64,000 nucleotides of DNA from Xenorhabdus beddingii. Lineage in GTDB: Bacteria; Pseudomonadota; Gammaproteobacteria; Enterobacterales; Enterobacteriaceae. Position 1 is the stretch's first letter. Each line of letters begins with the position of its first letter. Under the pieces are notes generated by a model. That model searched no databases and was not told where the DNA came from. It saw nothing but the letters and a program-made list of their open reading frames with translations. Made by a program: the position numbers and the translations under genes. Location of the stretch: contig NZ_MUBK01000011.1 in the NCBI RefSeq assembly GCF_002127545.1, positions 1 through 64,000 of the forward strand, in the 5' to 3' direction. This document shows positions 63,036 to 64,000 of the stretch, piece by piece.

Positions 63036-64000
63036 TTATGGCGTTATGCCCGTTTGATGTGCCTGCGTCATACTCTGGCAAGGCAGCAAAACTTGCGATA
63101 ACGGATCAATCTGCGTGGGTAAGGTGACTGAGCAGCGCTTGCCACGCCAATTCACTTGCAGGGTTTCCCCTGTCCGGGCACCACTGATCCAGGCCACTCC
63201 GCCATCATTCACCATGCCCAGTTCACGCCCATTTTCATTACGGATGCTGGCACCAAAAGGGGGAACGCTGCCATCTTCCAGACGCAATACCGCAAACAGG
63301 CGATGGCCTTTCAGTACTTCAAATTTGTTATAGCCAATCGCACCCTCCGTCAGTACCCATTCAGCCACCGCATCACGTGCCTCTACGTCGTTATCCAGCT
63401 TGCTGACATCCACCATCGTCGTATTGCGGTAATAACTGCTGACATTGGTCACCACCCCAATCCCCCAGCGATTGGTTCGCACCCGACCATCATCAATCGG
63501 CACATTGGCCACGCTATCGGTATCGGCCATCAGGCGCGTGCCGCCACCAGAGCCACCTGCATGCAGGGCTGCCCCTTTTGAGGTTATCGTCAGACCGCCA
63601 TTGGCAGACATACCGACCGATAAATGACTGCCCTGAGCCATTGAAGCACTCACCGATGTCTGTGCCATATCGCCTTGATGGCTGTAATAACCACTAAATT
63701 GCGTATGAGGCTGCCCGCCTTTGCCGTGGCTGACACCTGCCGAGACGCTGTAATGGCTTCTCTCTCCGAGCTGACCACTGAGTCCCATATCCTGATAATA
63801 GCGACCACTGTTACTGCTATAATTATTGCTGTATCTCACGGTCTTCTTGCCCAATGGCAATGACACACTGAGCGAAACAGAATTGTCCATTTTGCCCGTG
63901 TCGGCAAAACGGGTACGATTTGCCGACACCCCCACAGCAATACTGTCCATACCGAAAGCAGAGAAATATTTATTGACCTGTGCGTTGTAATAGATGGTGT
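63036..64000 (-). CDS. outer membrane fimbrial usher, C-terminal part
   Basis: The last 320 codons of a FimD/PapC-type usher, whose 5' part lies beyond the window edge. The reading frame is open up to base 64000 (YYNAQVNKYFSAFGMDSIAV). Seen are beta-barrel repeats (NSVSLSVSLPLGKKTVRYS; YSVSAGVSHGKG), TNRWGIGVVTNVSSYYRNT and the C-terminal plug and periplasmic domains (FEVLKGHRLFAVLRLEDGSVPPFGASIRNENGRELGMVNDGG) typical of ushers. The end includes RCSVTLPTQIDPLSQVLLPC with a Cys pair. The partial gene implies more fimbrial genes, such as the major pilin, to the right. Confidence 0.9.
   Translation of the reverse strand, partial: TIYYNAQVNKYFSAFGMDSIAVGVSANRTRFADTGKMDNSVSLSVSLPLGKKTVRYSNNYSSNSGRYYQDMGLSGQLGERSHYSVSAGVSHGKGGQPHTQFSGYYSHQGDMAQTSVSASMAQGSHLSVGMSANGGLTITSKGAALHAGGSGGGTRLMADTDSVANVPIDDGRVRTNRWGIGVVTNVSSYYRNTTMVDVSKLDNDVEARDAVAEWVLTEGAIGYNKFEVLKGHRLFAVLRLEDGSVPPFGASIRNENGRELGMVNDGGVAWISGARTGETLQVNWRGKRCSVTLPTQIDPLSQVLLPCQSMTQAHQTGITP

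Overview
The window looks like chromosomal DNA of an enterobacterium of the Xenorhabdus/Photorhabdus branch (Morganellaceae). The housekeeping block (fadH, sstT, yqjA, yqjDEK, yqjF, yhaJ, yhaK, rnpB, rsmI, lpoA, yraN, diaA, dolP) is clearly enterobacterial and keeps an Escherichia-like order. The accessory content (aryl polyene cluster, P2-group tail locus, type I-E CRISPR repeats, MR/P-like fimbriae) and the AT-rich intergenic DNA fit Xenorhabdus best. Species is an inference; no database search was possible. All family names rest on recognition of motifs and conserved protein sequence.

Layout. 1-2640: remnant DNA with a P4-type primase fragment, a possible structured RNA, a small membrane protein, an OB-fold protein and inverted repeats. 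2644-3033: a small lipoprotein with its own terminator. 3134-17919: a complete aryl polyene (APE) operon, apeB to apeR, seventeen tightly coupled genes on the + strand. They encode a type II polyketide machinery (two ACPs, AMP ligase, KS/CLF, a second KS, KR, two dehydratases), a thioesterase, lipid/glycosyl transferases and a LolA/MMPL/lipoprotein export set that probably places the pigment in the outer membrane.

18250-31201: a - strand contractile-tail locus of the HP1/K139/P2 group (completion protein, sheath, tube, chaperone with a -1 frameshift, tape measure, gp25-like protein, J, I, fibre, fibre chaperone, two baseplate proteins, fused hub-spike) plus an Ogr-type activator and a matching TGT-N12-ACA site. 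No head, portal, terminase, integrase or lysis gene is present, so it is either a tailocin-like particle locus or a decayed prophage.

31640-49166: an MFS transporter, two GNAT acetyltransferases, a VirK/YbjX protein, then the backbone block: fatty-acid degradation (fadH), Ser/Thr uptake (sstT), membrane genes yqjA/D/E/K/F, yhaJ-yhaK, RNase P RNA (rnpB) and rsmI-lpoA-yraN-diaA-dolP.

49228-64000: a five-repeat orphan type I-E CRISPR array, yqhA, a tellurite-resistance (ter) region with terW and a phosphoribosyltransferase/HAD/StiP/HpcH operon divergent from terZABCD (terE absent), with three TCATAWTATGA palindromes between the divergent operons, and the distal part of a chaperone-usher fimbrial operon with two tandem paralogous adhesins. 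The usher runs off the right edge.

Across the window there are at least ten short direct tandem duplications (9-18 bp). Those inside genes have periods that are multiples of three, the clearest being five 18-bp units at the start of apeP.
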